DNA of 64,000 nucleotides from Herbidospora cretacea. GTDB taxonomy: Bacteria > Actinomycetota > Actinomycetes > Streptosporangiales > Streptosporangiaceae. Positions within the stretch are counted from its first letter, which is position 1. Each line of letters starts with the position of its first letter. The notes below the pieces were generated by a model. The model was not told where the DNA came from. It made no database searches and saw only the letters and a list, made by a program, of their open reading frames with translations. The DNA lies in assembly GCF_001570605.1 (NCBI RefSeq), contig NZ_BBXG01000023.1, positions 1 to 64,000 on the forward strand, in the 5' to 3' direction. Below, piece by piece: positions 1 to 8,272 of this stretch. A program made the translations under genes and the position numbers.

Positions 1-36
1 TATTGGTCGGGGCCTTCGACGTTTTCACGAGGGTAT

Positions 37-209
37 AGCCCGGCCACTACGGCCGGGCTTTCGACGTTCTCCAGCATTGACCGGTAGGCCTGGCCCTGGC
101 TGCCGGCGGTCGGCGTTTCAGGGGTTGGATGGTGAAGCCCGGCCAGTGCGGCCGGGAGTTCGAGGTTCCACGGGGTTGATTTCATGAGCCCGGCCATCGC
201 GGTCGGGCT
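37..209 (+). repeat. Three related GC hairpins, probable tandem terminators
   Basis: Three copies of a GCCCGGCC / 5-nt loop / GGCCGGGC stem-loop lie at 37-59, 138-156 and 187-209. The first and third have 9-bp arms (the third with one G-T pair) and run into TTTC. The middle copy has lost the outer GC pair. A TTCGACGTT-like tail follows copies 1 and 2 and also appears at 15-24, which suggests a repeated unit that extends left of the window. They probably end transcription of a + strand gene outside the window, but the T-tracts are weak. Confidence 0.55.
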
Positions 210-211
210 TT

Positions 212-463
212 CTGCGTTTCTGGCCACCTCTCATGCCTTCTGGGCACACAGGCATCAATGACCCCAGGAGTATCCCCGCCACCGGCCGGCGGGGACGATC
301 TCCGCTGGCTCCGCTCCGAGGAGGAGGCCCGGCAAACGTCCTCGGTGGCGTACAGGGCAATCTGCGCAGTCTGCGCTCTCCGGCCACGGCCAGACTGGGC
401 GGATTGTCTAGGTTGAGCTGCGGATACTTGCTCTTCTGCCTCCCTTCTTGTTGTCATTTGTAG
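212..463. other. Intergenic region upstream of phhA
   Basis: No convincing gene is present in this stretch. It holds a short direct repeat (CTGCGCAG then CTGCGC at 363-376) and a T/C-rich run just before the phhA start. No clear Shine-Dalgarno sequence precedes the phhA ATG, so a leaderless or near-leaderless transcript is possible. No divergent Lrp/AsnC regulator, a common neighbour of phhA, is present on this side. Confidence 0.4.
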
Positions 464-1348
464 ATGTTTGAGGAAGCGCAGTACTTCGCTCCTGTCGCCG
501 CCAACGAGGACGGGTCTGTCACCGTTGAGCTCGCCAGGAGCCATCCGGGGTTCGCCGACCCCGTATATCGGGCGCGGCGTAACGCCATCGCCGGGCATGC
601 CGTGGGTTACCGGCGTGGGGAGCCGATTCCGCACGCCGAGTACACCGACGAGGAGCAGGAGGTCTGGACTCTCGTCACGCGGGAGCTGGCCGCCAAGCAC
701 CGGAAGTACGCGATCAAGGAGTTCCTCGACGCCGCCGAGGAGCTCGGGCTGCCGAAGGATCGGATCCCGCAGCTCGAGGAGGTCAGTGAGCTGCTGAAGC
801 CGCTCACGGGGTTCCGCTACCTGCCGGCCGCGGGGCTGGTGCCGCTGCGGGAGTTCTACGGGGTGCTGGCGGACTCGTACTTCCACTCGACGCAGTACAT
901 CCGGCATCACTCGGTGCCGTTCTACACCCCGGAGCCCGACGTCATCCACGAGGTCATCGGGCACGGCAACACGCTGGCCTCCCCCCGGTTCGCCGCGCTC
1001 TACCGGGTCGCCGGGGAGGCCGCCCGCAGGGTGGAGACCAACGAGGCGCTGGAGTTCGTGTCCAAGGTCTTCTGGTTCACCCTGGAGTTCGGCGTCATGC
1101 GGGAGGGCCGCGACCTGAAAGCCTACGGGGCCGGGATCCTGAGCTCGTACGGCGAGATCGAGGAATTCCGGGGCATGGACATCCGGCCCCTGGACGTGAC
1201 GGCCATGGGCACGACCGCCTACGACATCACCAAATACCAGGACGTCCTCTTCGAGGCGGCCTCCTTCGACCACCTCGAAGACGTCGTCGGTCAGTTCTGG
1301 GCGAGCTGCGATGACGAGATGATCGCCAAGCTGCGTACTACGGCCTGA
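464..1348 (+). CDS. phhA: Phenylalanine 4-monooxygenase
   Basis: This 294-residue protein is a pterin- and iron-dependent aromatic amino acid hydroxylase that converts phenylalanine to tyrosine, the entry step of phenylalanine catabolism in the cytoplasm. The family motif PDVIHEVIGHGN is present and supplies two iron ligands, His162 and His167. The third ligand is Glu208 in FWFTLEFGV. There is no N-terminal ACT regulatory domain, which matches the compact bacterial form. The ATG at 464 is the first plausible start. The gene is monocistronic and its 3' end overlaps the convergent glycosidase gene by 11 bp. No tyrosine-degradation genes are nearby. The family assignment is firm. Confidence 0.93.
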   Translation: MFEEAQYFAPVAANEDGSVTVELARSHPGFADPVYRARRNAIAGHAVGYRRGEPIPHAEYTDEEQEVWTLVTRELAAKHRKYAIKEFLDAAEELGLPKDRIPQLEEVSELLKPLTGFRYLPAAGLVPLREFYGVLADSYFHSTQYIRHHSVPFYTPEPDVIHEVIGHGNTLASPRFAALYRVAGEAARRVETNEALEFVSKVFWFTLEFGVMREGRDLKAYGAGILSSYGEIEEFRGMDIRPLDVTAMGTTAYDITKYQDVLFEAASFDHLEDVVGQFWASCDDEMIAKLRTTA

Positions 1349-2798
1349 TCAGCAGGGCGTCGCCGACGGCGCGCTCCGCGCCGTCCGAGGGCCTGTTGAC
1401 GACCTTGCCCTTGACGACCATGGCGCTGGAGCCGCCGCCGTCGAGGTTGATGGCGTCGCGGGCGCCGAGCCAGCGCATGACGCTGGCGGCCTCGTGGTAG
1501 GAGGCGCCCACGGTGTGGCCGGGGTCGCGTCCGTCGATGACGGCCAGGATCAGCTTGCCGTTCTTCGTCACGCCCGCGAGGGTGCGCGGGTGGCGGCGGA
1601 CGATCATGTTGATGTTGGCCATGCCGTCGGCCGAGGCGGTGATCCAGGTCTTGCCGTTCTTCACCAGGCCGACGCCGCCGCCGACGATGTGGGTGTCGGG
1701 CGTCAGCGGAACGGTCCGCTTCTTGCGCAGGTCGGTGACGGTCGTCTTGATCTGGACGGTGCCGCCCTCCGGGGCGTAGGCGGCGAGCCAGTCGGCGGCG
1801 GTGCCGGCGCCCTGGAGCACGCGCATGCCCTTCATGATCTTGGCGCCGGGTGAGCGCATCGCCTGGACGACGCCGTTGGCGTCGATGACGACCTCGGTGG
1901 TGCCGACCTTCGGGGTGCTGGCGCCGAACTCCTCGGTGTAGAGGACCAGTTCGCCGTCCTTGGCGACCCGGTTCACCCCGGCCACGGGGGCCTGCGCGCC
2001 GCCGGCGGCCACGGTGACCGACGACTTCAGCTCGGTGATGCGGGCGCTGCGGCCCTTGAGGACCACGCCGGTGCGGCCTTCGACGGCCTCGCTGAGCAGC
2101 CGGCCGCCCACGACCGAGATGCCGGTGGGGTCGCCCCGGTAGGCGGCGCCGGTGTGGATGTCGAAGAAGCCGCCGTTGACCCCGGCGATCGCGCCGGCGC
2201 CCTTGGCCATGTCGGTGACGCGTTCCCGGACGGCGGTCTTCTTGCCGAGGCTGGCGGCGAAGCTGCCCCGGAAGGTCCGCGGGTCGACCATGAGGATCTT
2301 CATCGACCACGGGCCGGCGGTGACGAAGCCGTCGTCGCCCGTGTAGTCGGTCTTGGCGCTGATGCCCGCCTTCTTGAGCTCCTTGACGACCTTGTCGGCC
2401 TCTTTCGCCTTGCTGAAGGGCCACTGGCCGATCCGGACCATCCAGTAGTCCAGGGCGGGGTAGTCGGCCACGGCGGGGCGGGTGAACTTCACGATCACCG
2501 GCTCGAACCCGGCCGTCTGCACGGCCAGGGCCTGCTTCTCCGCGGTGCGCTGGGTGTACGCGTCCTTACCCGCGACCAGCACCGTGACGGTGTAGCCGTC
2601 CTTGTTGGAGCCATGCCGCAGGGTGATGAGCTCGATGCCAGGGACGACCATTTTCGACGACGTCTTCGCCACCGCGGGAACACCCAGCGGGAAACTCGAC
2701 GTCGGAAGTGCGGTGGTCTTCTGGCTGTCAGCAAAAACCGGCAAAACGGGCAAAAGGGTTGCCGCTGCGGTAATTGCGACGGTCAGACGGCCTCTCAT
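1338..2798 (-). CDS. Secreted phosphodiester glycosidase (NAGPA-type) domain protein
   Basis: The protein has 486 residues. I chose the ATG at 2798 because GGGGAGAG lies just upstream; the frame stays open 18 codons further. Residues 1-24 look like a signal peptide (basic start, Ala/Leu core, VFADS). Residues 50-160 contain two SPOR-like stretches (YTVTVLVAGKD and WMVRIGQWPFSK). From about 190 to the end is an NAGPA-type phosphodiester glycosidase domain, with AGVNGGFFD, AVIDGRDPGHTVG and the conserved NLDGGGSSAMV. The family hydrolyses GlcNAc-1-phosphodiester bonds; in bacteria it acts on cell-surface polymers, but this protein's substrate cannot be read from sequence. It appears to be a single-gene unit convergent with phhA. 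Confidence 0.85.
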   Translation of the reverse strand: MRGRLTVAITAAATLLPVLPVFADSQKTTALPTSSFPLGVPAVAKTSSKMVVPGIELITLRHGSNKDGYTVTVLVAGKDAYTQRTAEKQALAVQTAGFEPVIVKFTRPAVADYPALDYWMVRIGQWPFSKAKEADKVVKELKKAGISAKTDYTGDDGFVTAGPWSMKILMVDPRTFRGSFAASLGKKTAVRERVTDMAKGAGAIAGVNGGFFDIHTGAAYRGDPTGISVVGGRLLSEAVEGRTGVVLKGRSARITELKSSVTVAAGGAQAPVAGVNRVAKDGELVLYTEEFGASTPKVGTTEVVIDANGVVQAMRSPGAKIMKGMRVLQGAGTAADWLAAYAPEGGTVQIKTTVTDLRKKRTVPLTPDTHIVGGGVGLVKNGKTWITASADGMANINMIVRRHPRTLAGVTKNGKLILAVIDGRDPGHTVGASYHEAASVMRWLGARDAINLDGGGSSAMVVKGKVVNRPSDGAERAVGDALLIRP

Positions 2799-2915
2799 AT
2801 GGTCTCTCCCCAATAGTGGTCGTGAGTGACCATCGTGGCGAGAATGGCGCATTTAGGGGGGCGAAACACGCCAATCAGTATGAGAAATCTCGACCGAAAC
2901 GGGTATTGAGCCAGG

Positions 2916-3137
2916 TCAATACCCGGTCGTGGCCTGACGGACGAACTCCTGCGGGGAGAGCGCCTCGATGAAGCCGATGCGGCCGTCGTCGAAACGGCGC
3001 AGGCCCCAGTAGTGGCCGGTGGCGGAGCCGTACCAGATGCTCCAGTGGGGGAAGCGCGCCGACAGGGCGCGCACGATCGCGCGGTGGTCGGGGGCCGGGA
3101 AGGCGCGGGCGGGTGTCTCGGGCTCGGTTATCGTCAC
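2916..3137 (-). CDS. Small hypothetical protein (about 73 aa)
   Basis: This is a short reading frame with typical actinomycete codon bias. The product starts MTITEPETPARAF and contains HWSIWYGSATGHYWGL and an acidic GRIGFIEA strand, suggesting a small alpha/beta fold. I recognise no named family, though similar short aromatic-rich proteins are common in actinomycetes. The start is uncertain: GTG at 3137 is preferred and TTG at 3149 is possible. There is no Cys pair, signal peptide or membrane segment. It lies downstream of and co-directional with the P1 peptidase gene, with a gap of about 116 bp. Confidence 0.55.
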   Translation of the reverse strand: MTITEPETPARAFPAPDHRAIVRALSARFPHWSIWYGSATGHYWGLRRFDDGRIGFIEALSPQEFVRQATTGY

Positions 3138-3253
3138 GGTCCGAGACAACCACGTCCCGGAGGGTGAACCCGGAATGCCCGGTTCGCGGGGTGGGGCAGG
3201 TTTTACACATGGAGCAAACGCGGCTTATCGCGCCTTGTCGCGGGGCGTCGGAT

Positions 3254-4285
3254 TTACCCCCGGGCCAGTAGGGACGCCAACCGGGCCCCGTCAAGTCCCT
3301 CCACCGTGAGCCCCCGGAACCCCGTCATGGGGCCCGCCGCGACGAGCGCGTTGACGATCGCCTCCTCGGTGGCCTCGATGACGGCGTGGTAGAGCGGGTC
3401 GAGGTGGTCGTCGGCCATGACGGTGACCGGATAGGTCTTCGGGGTGACCGCGTCCAGGACGTTCAGCGGCAGGTCGCGGTTGCCGGTGCTGAAGCAGAGG
3501 AAGCCGTCGCCGCTGGAGTTCTCGCCCGCGCCGCCGGTCCGGCCGACGCCGAGCGAGGCGCGGCGGGCCAGGCGGGCGCACTGGTGCGGGAGCAGCGGCG
3601 CGTCGGTGGCCACGATGCCGATGATCGACCCGGCCCCCTCGTGGGGGACGCCCGAGGTTCCCAGGGAGCGGCCGACGTTGACGCCGTTCACGGTGAGCCG
3701 GTCGCGGTGGCCGTGGTTGGCCTGCACCAGCACCCCGACCGTGAGGCCGTCGACGACGCGGGAGGCGGTGCCGACGCCGCCCTTGAAGCCGTGACAGATC
3801 ATCCCGGTGCCGCCGCCGACCGAGCCCTCCGCCACCGCGCCTCCGGAGGCGGTCGAGAAGGCGTCACGCACGTGCCCGGACGTCACATGGCGGCCCGCGA
3901 TGTCGTTCAGGGAACCGTCCCAGGTCTCGCCGACCACGGGGAGCGACCACCCCTGGCCGCCGGGGTCGAGGGCCGCCAGGGTGTCGCGGACCACGCCGAC
4001 CGACGCGGTCGAGGTCAGGCCGATCGGGGAGGCGAGCATGCCGAGTTCGCGCAGGTAGGCCATGCCGGTGAGCTCGCCGTTGCCGTTGAGCCAGTGGTAT
4101 CCGGCGAACACCGGCTCGGCGAACGGCTCGCCGTCGTGCGGCACGATCACCGTCACGCCGGTCCGCACCGAGTCCCCTTCGATCAGGGTCGTGTGCCCGA
4201 CGCGGACGCCCGGCACGTCGGTGATCGCGTTCCAGCGGCCCGTCTCGGCAAGCCCGATCACGATCCCGTGGTCACGTGCCCTCAT
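3254..4285 (-). CDS. P1 (DmpA/BapA-type) N-terminal nucleophile aminopeptidase
   Basis: The 343-residue protein belongs to peptidase family S58/P1, which includes L-aminopeptidase D-esterase DmpA and the beta-aminopeptidases. These enzymes self-cleave to expose an N-terminal serine. The cleavage signature is visible as NSSGD followed by GFLCFSTGN, placing the expected nucleophile at Ser257. Upstream, GGGTGMICHGFKGGVG is another conserved family block. The ATG at 4285 overlaps the stop of the upstream PucR gene as ATGA, so the two are probably translationally coupled. P1 enzymes can release beta-alanine from peptides, which would suit the nearby beta-amino-acid aminotransferase and MmsA. That link is inferred. 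Confidence 0.88.
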   Translation of the reverse strand: MRARDHGIVIGLAETGRWNAITDVPGVRVGHTTLIEGDSVRTGVTVIVPHDGEPFAEPVFAGYHWLNGNGELTGMAYLRELGMLASPIGLTSTASVGVVRDTLAALDPGGQGWSLPVVGETWDGSLNDIAGRHVTSGHVRDAFSTASGGAVAEGSVGGGTGMICHGFKGGVGTASRVVDGLTVGVLVQANHGHRDRLTVNGVNVGRSLGTSGVPHEGAGSIIGIVATDAPLLPHQCARLARRASLGVGRTGGAGENSSGDGFLCFSTGNRDLPLNVLDAVTPKTYPVTVMADDHLDPLYHAVIEATEEAIVNALVAAGPMTGFRGLTVEGLDGARLASLLARG

Positions 4286-5883
4286 CGGTTCTCCCGCCGG
4301 AACGACTCCAGCGCCATCAGCGCCACGTGGAGGGACAGGCACGACTCGACGTCGTCCAGGTCGGTCGACAGCACCCGTTCCAGGCGGCGCAGCCGGTCGT
4401 AGAAGGCCGGGCGGGACAGGTGGGCGCGCTGGGCGGCGACCGCCTTGTTGCGGCCGGCCTCCAGGTAGATCCGCAGGATGCGGGTCAGGTCGGTGTTCCG
4501 CTGGGCGTCGTGGGCCAGCAGCGCGCCGAGCTCGCGTTCGGCGAACGTCTGGAGCCGGGCGTCGTCGCGCAGCAGGTGGAGCAGGCCGCGCAGGCGCAGG
4601 TCGGGCAGCCGGTAGTAGGGCCGCCCGTCGGGCTGGCGGACGGCCACGTCGGCGACCTGTTCGGCTTCGAGGAAGCTGCGGCGTACGTCCCGGAGGGAGT
4701 CGACCGTCGAACCGGCGGCGAGGACGGCCCCGGCGGCGCGGAGCCGCTCGGCCAGCGTGGTGAGCGCGGCCTCGGCGCTCACCCGGGGCGGCAGCGGGAG
4801 CAGCACGCCGACGTGGGTCTGCCCGAGCGCGCCGACCAGGGCGGGCAGGCGGGCGTCGCGGCAGGCGACGGCGGTGAGGTCGGCCAGGTCGGCGAGCCTG
4901 ATCTGTTCGTCGAAGGTGCCGTCGCCCGGGGTGATCGGCCTGATCGCGATGCTGACGAGCTTGCGGCCGGTCAGCGGCACGCCCACCGCGCGGGCGCGGG
5001 CGGCGGCCTCGTCGGGGTCGGCGTAGGCGTGGGTGAGGATCCCGGTGAGGATCGTGCCGTGGGCCTGGCGCTCCAGGGAGAGCTGGTGGCGTTCGAGGAG
5101 ACGTCCGAGAGCGAGGGTGGTCGCGGCCCGTTCGGCCAGCACGATGTGGCGCGGACCCGGCGGCCGGTCGGTGAGCAGGATCAGCCTTCCCCAGTCCTGG
5201 CCGCGCGCGCCGACCACGGTGACCAGCCAGCCGGCCGCCTCGTCGTAGGCGGTGCGGCCCTCGGGGGAGACGGCCCGGGAGCGGGTCTCCCAGCTGGCCA
5301 GCAGCGCGCCGACGTCCTGCCCGGCCGAGTCGCAGGCGAGCACCTGGTGGGCCAGGTTCTCCAGCATCACCGGGCGGCCGGAGAACCGCGCCACCTGGGC
5401 GAGCACCTCGGCGGGCGAGGCGCCCTCGACCGAGAGCTCGGTGAAGATCTCGTGGAGCTGCTCGGAGGCGCGCAGCTCCTGGATCTGCGAGTCGATGATC
5501 ATGTTGTGGACGGACTCGGTGATCTGCACGAACGGCGTCTCGCGGGCCAGCGTGATCAGCGGCAGCCCGTGGTCCTCGGCCGAGGCGACGACGGCGGCGG
5601 GCAGCTCGCTGACGAACCGGCGGCCCAGTTCCACCACCAGTCCGGAGGCGCCCACCTGGGCCAGGTCGGCCACGTAGTCGGCCAGTTTGTCGGGCTCGGG
5701 CGGCAGCGCCACGCCGGTGGTGAGCACCAGTTCGCCGCCGCGCAGCAGGGGCGCGATGTCGGTGATCTCGCCCACGTGCACCCAGCGGACCCGGCCGTTC
5801 AGCCGGTCGGCGCCCGCGACCACGGTGGGGTCGCCGCGCCGGACCGTGTCGAGGGAGAGCACGTCCGCGACAGTGGGGAGCAT
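4282..5883 (-). CDS. PucR family transcriptional regulator
   Basis: The 533-residue protein has the PucR architecture: an N-terminal purine-catabolism ligand domain (about 1-165, with GGELVLTTGVALP), a central GGDEF-like region, and a C-terminal helix-turn-helix (about 465-525) with RNKAVAAQRAHLSRPAFYDRL. PucR proteins usually control nitrogen-compound catabolism. It is the middle gene of a minus-strand run (TetR, PucR, P1 peptidase). There are 26 bp after the TetR gene and an ATGA overlap with the peptidase gene. An inverted repeat around its start codon is annotated separately. Its targets are inferred to include the peptidase gene and perhaps the aminotransferase/mmsA operon. Confidence 0.9.
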   Translation of the reverse strand: MLPTVADVLSLDTVRRGDPTVVAGADRLNGRVRWVHVGEITDIAPLLRGGELVLTTGVALPPEPDKLADYVADLAQVGASGLVVELGRRFVSELPAAVVASAEDHGLPLITLARETPFVQITESVHNMIIDSQIQELRASEQLHEIFTELSVEGASPAEVLAQVARFSGRPVMLENLAHQVLACDSAGQDVGALLASWETRSRAVSPEGRTAYDEAAGWLVTVVGARGQDWGRLILLTDRPPGPRHIVLAERAATTLALGRLLERHQLSLERQAHGTILTGILTHAYADPDEAAARARAVGVPLTGRKLVSIAIRPITPGDGTFDEQIRLADLADLTAVACRDARLPALVGALGQTHVGVLLPLPPRVSAEAALTTLAERLRAAGAVLAAGSTVDSLRDVRRSFLEAEQVADVAVRQPDGRPYYRLPDLRLRGLLHLLRDDARLQTFAERELGALLAHDAQRNTDLTRILRIYLEAGRNKAVAAQRAHLSRPAFYDRLRRLERVLSTDLDDVESCLSLHVALMALESFRRENR

Positions 5884-5937
5884 GTCAGCGAGACTAGCCG
5901 TTCAATGTGTCAGTTTGTCGCCTGGTTTGCTGACATG
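5881..5937. promoter_or_regulatory. Inverted repeat spanning the pucR start codon
   Basis: Perfect 9-bp arms CATGTCAGC (5881-5889) and GCTGACATG (5929-5937) are separated by 39 bp. The left arm contains the pucR initiation codon (minus strand) and the right arm falls in the last codons of the upstream TetR gene. A third partial copy, GTGTCAG, lies between them. It may be a looping or paired operator for autoregulation. It resembles the repeat at 8210-8272. Confidence 0.4.
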
Positions 5938-6659
5938 TCGGGGTTGCGGGTGAGCTTCATGGCCAGGCCGTCGAGCACCGCGAGCAGCCCGAAGTCGAAG
6001 GACAGCTGCCGGTGGACGAGCGGGTCGATCGACGATCCGGCGGACTCCTGGAAGCGCGCGTGGATCTCGGGGTGGGCGCGGGTGGCCCGCTCGACCGCCG
6101 GCGCGAGGTCCCGGTTGGCCTCCGCCATGGTCAGGCCCCGGCTCTTGAGCGCCGAGGTGTAGGCGGCCTCGGGTGCGGTGGCGCCGATCGTGTACGACAG
6201 CACCGCCGCCCCGGCGTAGTCGATGTCGGTCCCGGTGAAACCGGCGCGCGCCAGGGCCGCGCAGAGCGTCGCCGAGCAGTTGAGCGCGTTGGGGCCGAGG
6301 GCGGGGAGGGTGCCCAGCACGAAGGTGAACCAGGGGTGGGCCATGATCGCGGCCCGCAGCCCCCAGGCCACGTTGCTGGTGACCTCCCGCCAGCTCTCCG
6401 ACTCGGGGATGCGGACCGCGCCGAAGACCTCGTCCATGGCCAGTTCGAGCAGTTCGTTCTTGTTGGCGACGTGCCAGTAGAGGCTGGTGGCCCCGGCGCC
6501 CAGCTTCGCGCCGAGCTTGCGCATGCTGAGCGCCTCCATGCCCTCGTCGTCGAGCAGCTCGACCGTCGCCCGGACGATCTGCTCGCGGCTGAGGCCCTGC
6601 TGCGCGCGGCGGGGCTTGGACTCCCGCGTCCACACGCTGGTGAAGCGCTGTTCCGGCAT
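5910..6659 (-). CDS. TetR/AcrR family regulator, divergent from drug exporter
   Basis: This 249-residue protein has an N-terminal TetR DNA-binding domain (about 25-70; SMRKLGAKLGAGATSLYWH is the recognition region) and a long C-terminal ligand domain ending near MSANQATN. Its start region faces the MFS gene at 6714, with three phased palindromes between them, so it very probably represses that exporter and itself. GGAGGG sits almost directly on the ATG at 6659, an unusually short spacing. A further start inside the gene is possible but would cut into the N-terminal arm. The same frame stays open far upstream, but that part is antisense to the exporter. Confidence 0.9.
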   Translation of the reverse strand: MPEQRFTSVWTRESKPRRAQQGLSREQIVRATVELLDDEGMEALSMRKLGAKLGAGATSLYWHVANKNELLELAMDEVFGAVRIPESESWREVTSNVAWGLRAAIMAHPWFTFVLGTLPALGPNALNCSATLCAALARAGFTGTDIDYAGAAVLSYTIGATAPEAAYTSALKSRGLTMAEANRDLAPAVERATRAHPEIHARFQESAGSSIDPLVHRQLSFDFGLLAVLDGLAMKLTRNPDMSANQATN

Positions 6660-6676
6660 CCCTCCACAGTAAATCG

Positions 6677-6735
6677 CTCGCACACTGTTCGAGAATCGTC
6701 GTACAGTGTGCGAGTGACCTCGAACACTGTACGAG
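6677..6735. promoter_or_regulatory. Three phased TetR-type operators in divergent promoter
   Basis: Three 17-bp near-palindromes of the form CTCGnACACTGTnCGAG occur at 6677-6693, 6698-6714 (inverted orientation) and 6719-6735. Their centres (6685, 6706, 6727) are exactly 21 bp apart, two helical turns. Sites 1 and 2 also form a perfect 12-bp inverted repeat (CTCGCACACTGT with ACAGTGTGCGAG). Site 2 ends on the first base of the exporter GTG and site 3 lies inside its first codons, so binding would block transcription and possibly initiation. Confidence 0.8.
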
Positions 6736-8195
6736 ACCCCCGGCGTTGGTGGATTCTCGTCGCCCTCTGTCTCGCCGTGCTGGTTCTGGTGGTGGACAAC
6801 ACCGTGCTGAACCTGGCCATCCCGGCGCTCATGCGCGACCTCGGCGCCACGCCCGCCGACGTCCAGTGGATCATCGACGGCTACATCCTGGTCTTCGCCG
6901 GGCTGCTGCTGACCGCCGGATCCCTCTCCGACCGCTACGGCCGACGCAAGGCCCTGGTCTTCGGCCTGGTGATCTTCGGCGCGGCCTCCGGCCTGGCCAT
7001 GCTCGCGACCGAGCCCTGGCACCTCATCGGGGCCCGCGTCCTGATGGGCGTGGGCGGGTCGTTCATGATGCCCTCGACGCTGTCGATCCTCATCACGGTC
7101 TTCGACGAGGAGGAGCGCCGCACGGCCATCGCCGCCTGGAGCGCGGTCGCCGGCGTCGGCGTGATCGCCGGGCCGACCCTGGGCGGCTTCCTGCTGCACA
7201 ACTACTACTGGGGGTCGGTCTTCCTCCTCAACATCCCCATCGCGATCGTCGCGATCATCGCGGCGTTCCTGCTCATGCCCGAGTCGAAGGGCGAGCCCCG
7301 GGGCTTCGACCCGGTCGGCGTGGTGCTCTCGATCACCGGGCTGAGCTCGGCCGTCTGGGTCGTCATCATGCTGCCGCAGGAGGGTTTCGACCCGATCATG
7401 ACGGCGGTCGCGGTGCTGGCGATCGGCGGGTTCGTGCTGTGGGAGCGCCGGGCGAGGCATCCGCTGCTGCCGCTGGAGCTGTTCCGCGACCGCTCCTTCT
7501 CCGGGGCGTCGTTCTCGATCGTGCTGCTCTCCTTCGGCGCGGGCGCGCTCATGCTGGCGCTCACGCAGTACCTGCAGTTCGTCCTCGGGTACGAGCCCCT
7601 CCGGGCCGGGCTCGCCCTCGTCCCCTACGTGGTGGCGTCCTTCGTCTTCAGCGGCGTCGGGGCGGCCCTGGGCAAGAAGGTGTCCAACAAGACCCTGATC
7701 GTGGTCGGCCTGACCGTGCTCGCCGCCGCCTTCGGCCTGCTGTCCACGCTCGACGTCGCCGACGGGTACGGCTTCCTCATCGCCTGCCTGGTCGTCATGG
7801 GCGTCGGCGGCGGCCTGGCCGGTCCGGCGGCCTACGCCACCCTGATGGGCGCGGTGCCGCCGCAGCACGCCGGGGTCGGCTCGGCGCTCAACGACACCGT
7901 GCAGCAGGTCGGCGCGGCCCTGTCGATCGCGGTGCTGGGGAGCGTGCTGGCGGCGGCGTACACGGCGGCGATGCCGGCCGACGCGCCGGAGGCCGCCCGG
8001 GAGTCGGTCAACGCGGCGCTGGACAGCGGGGTGGCCGGGCTCGTCCAGGCGGGCAAGGAGTCGTTCCTGTCGGCGATGTCGATCGGGTCGTGGGTCGGGG
8101 CCGGGTTCACGCTGCTCGCGGCCCTGGTCGCGATGGTCGTGCTGCCCCGCAAGGCCCCGGTTCCCGAGCCCGTCGCCGAGCCCGTCAATATGTAA
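6714..8195 (+). CDS. MFS drug:proton antiporter, DHA2 (EmrB/QacA) type
   Basis: This 493-residue integral membrane protein has about 14 predicted helices. DHA2 hallmarks are present: motif D1-like DNTVLNLAIPAL in helix 1, motif A GSLSDRYGRRKAL between helices 2 and 3, and motif C-like GVGVIAGPTLGG in helix 5. It probably exports cationic or hydrophobic toxic compounds; the substrate is unknown. The likely start is GTG at 6714, with another GTG two codons earlier. There is no Shine-Dalgarno sequence and the start lies in the operator array, so the mRNA may be leaderless. Expression is expected to be induced by the ligand of the divergent TetR. Confidence 0.92.
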   Translation: MTSNTVRDPRRWWILVALCLAVLVLVVDNTVLNLAIPALMRDLGATPADVQWIIDGYILVFAGLLLTAGSLSDRYGRRKALVFGLVIFGAASGLAMLATEPWHLIGARVLMGVGGSFMMPSTLSILITVFDEEERRTAIAAWSAVAGVGVIAGPTLGGFLLHNYYWGSVFLLNIPIAIVAIIAAFLLMPESKGEPRGFDPVGVVLSITGLSSAVWVVIMLPQEGFDPIMTAVAVLAIGGFVLWERRARHPLLPLELFRDRSFSGASFSIVLLSFGAGALMLALTQYLQFVLGYEPLRAGLALVPYVVASFVFSGVGAALGKKVSNKTLIVVGLTVLAAAFGLLSTLDVADGYGFLIACLVVMGVGGGLAGPAAYATLMGAVPPQHAGVGSALNDTVQQVGAALSIAVLGSVLAAAYTAAMPADAPEAARESVNAALDSGVAGLVQAGKESFLSAMSIGSWVGAGFTLLAALVAMVVLPRKAPVPEPVAEPVNM

Positions 8196-8209
8196 GGCGA
8201 TGCGTGGAT

Positions 8210-8272
8210 GGTCCGACATGATGTGGGTATGGCCCGACCTTATGAGCCGGGATACTCAAGGCATGTCGGACC
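8210..8272. promoter_or_regulatory. Inverted repeat at the aminotransferase start
   Basis: GGTCCGACATG (8210-8220) is repeated in inverse orientation as CATGTCGGACC (8262-8272) across a 41-bp spacer. The right arm contains the likely ATG of the aminotransferase. A degenerate direct copy, GGCCCGACCTTATG, lies between them. The layout echoes the CATGTC repeat around the pucR start at 5881-5937, so the same PucR could act at both. That is a hypothesis. Confidence 0.45.

Noticed and set aside
5910-8219. Very long open frame on the minus strand through the drug exporter
   Set aside because: Beyond 6659 the translation is Arg/Asp/Gly-rich and antisense to a clear MFS gene. Only the TetR part is real.
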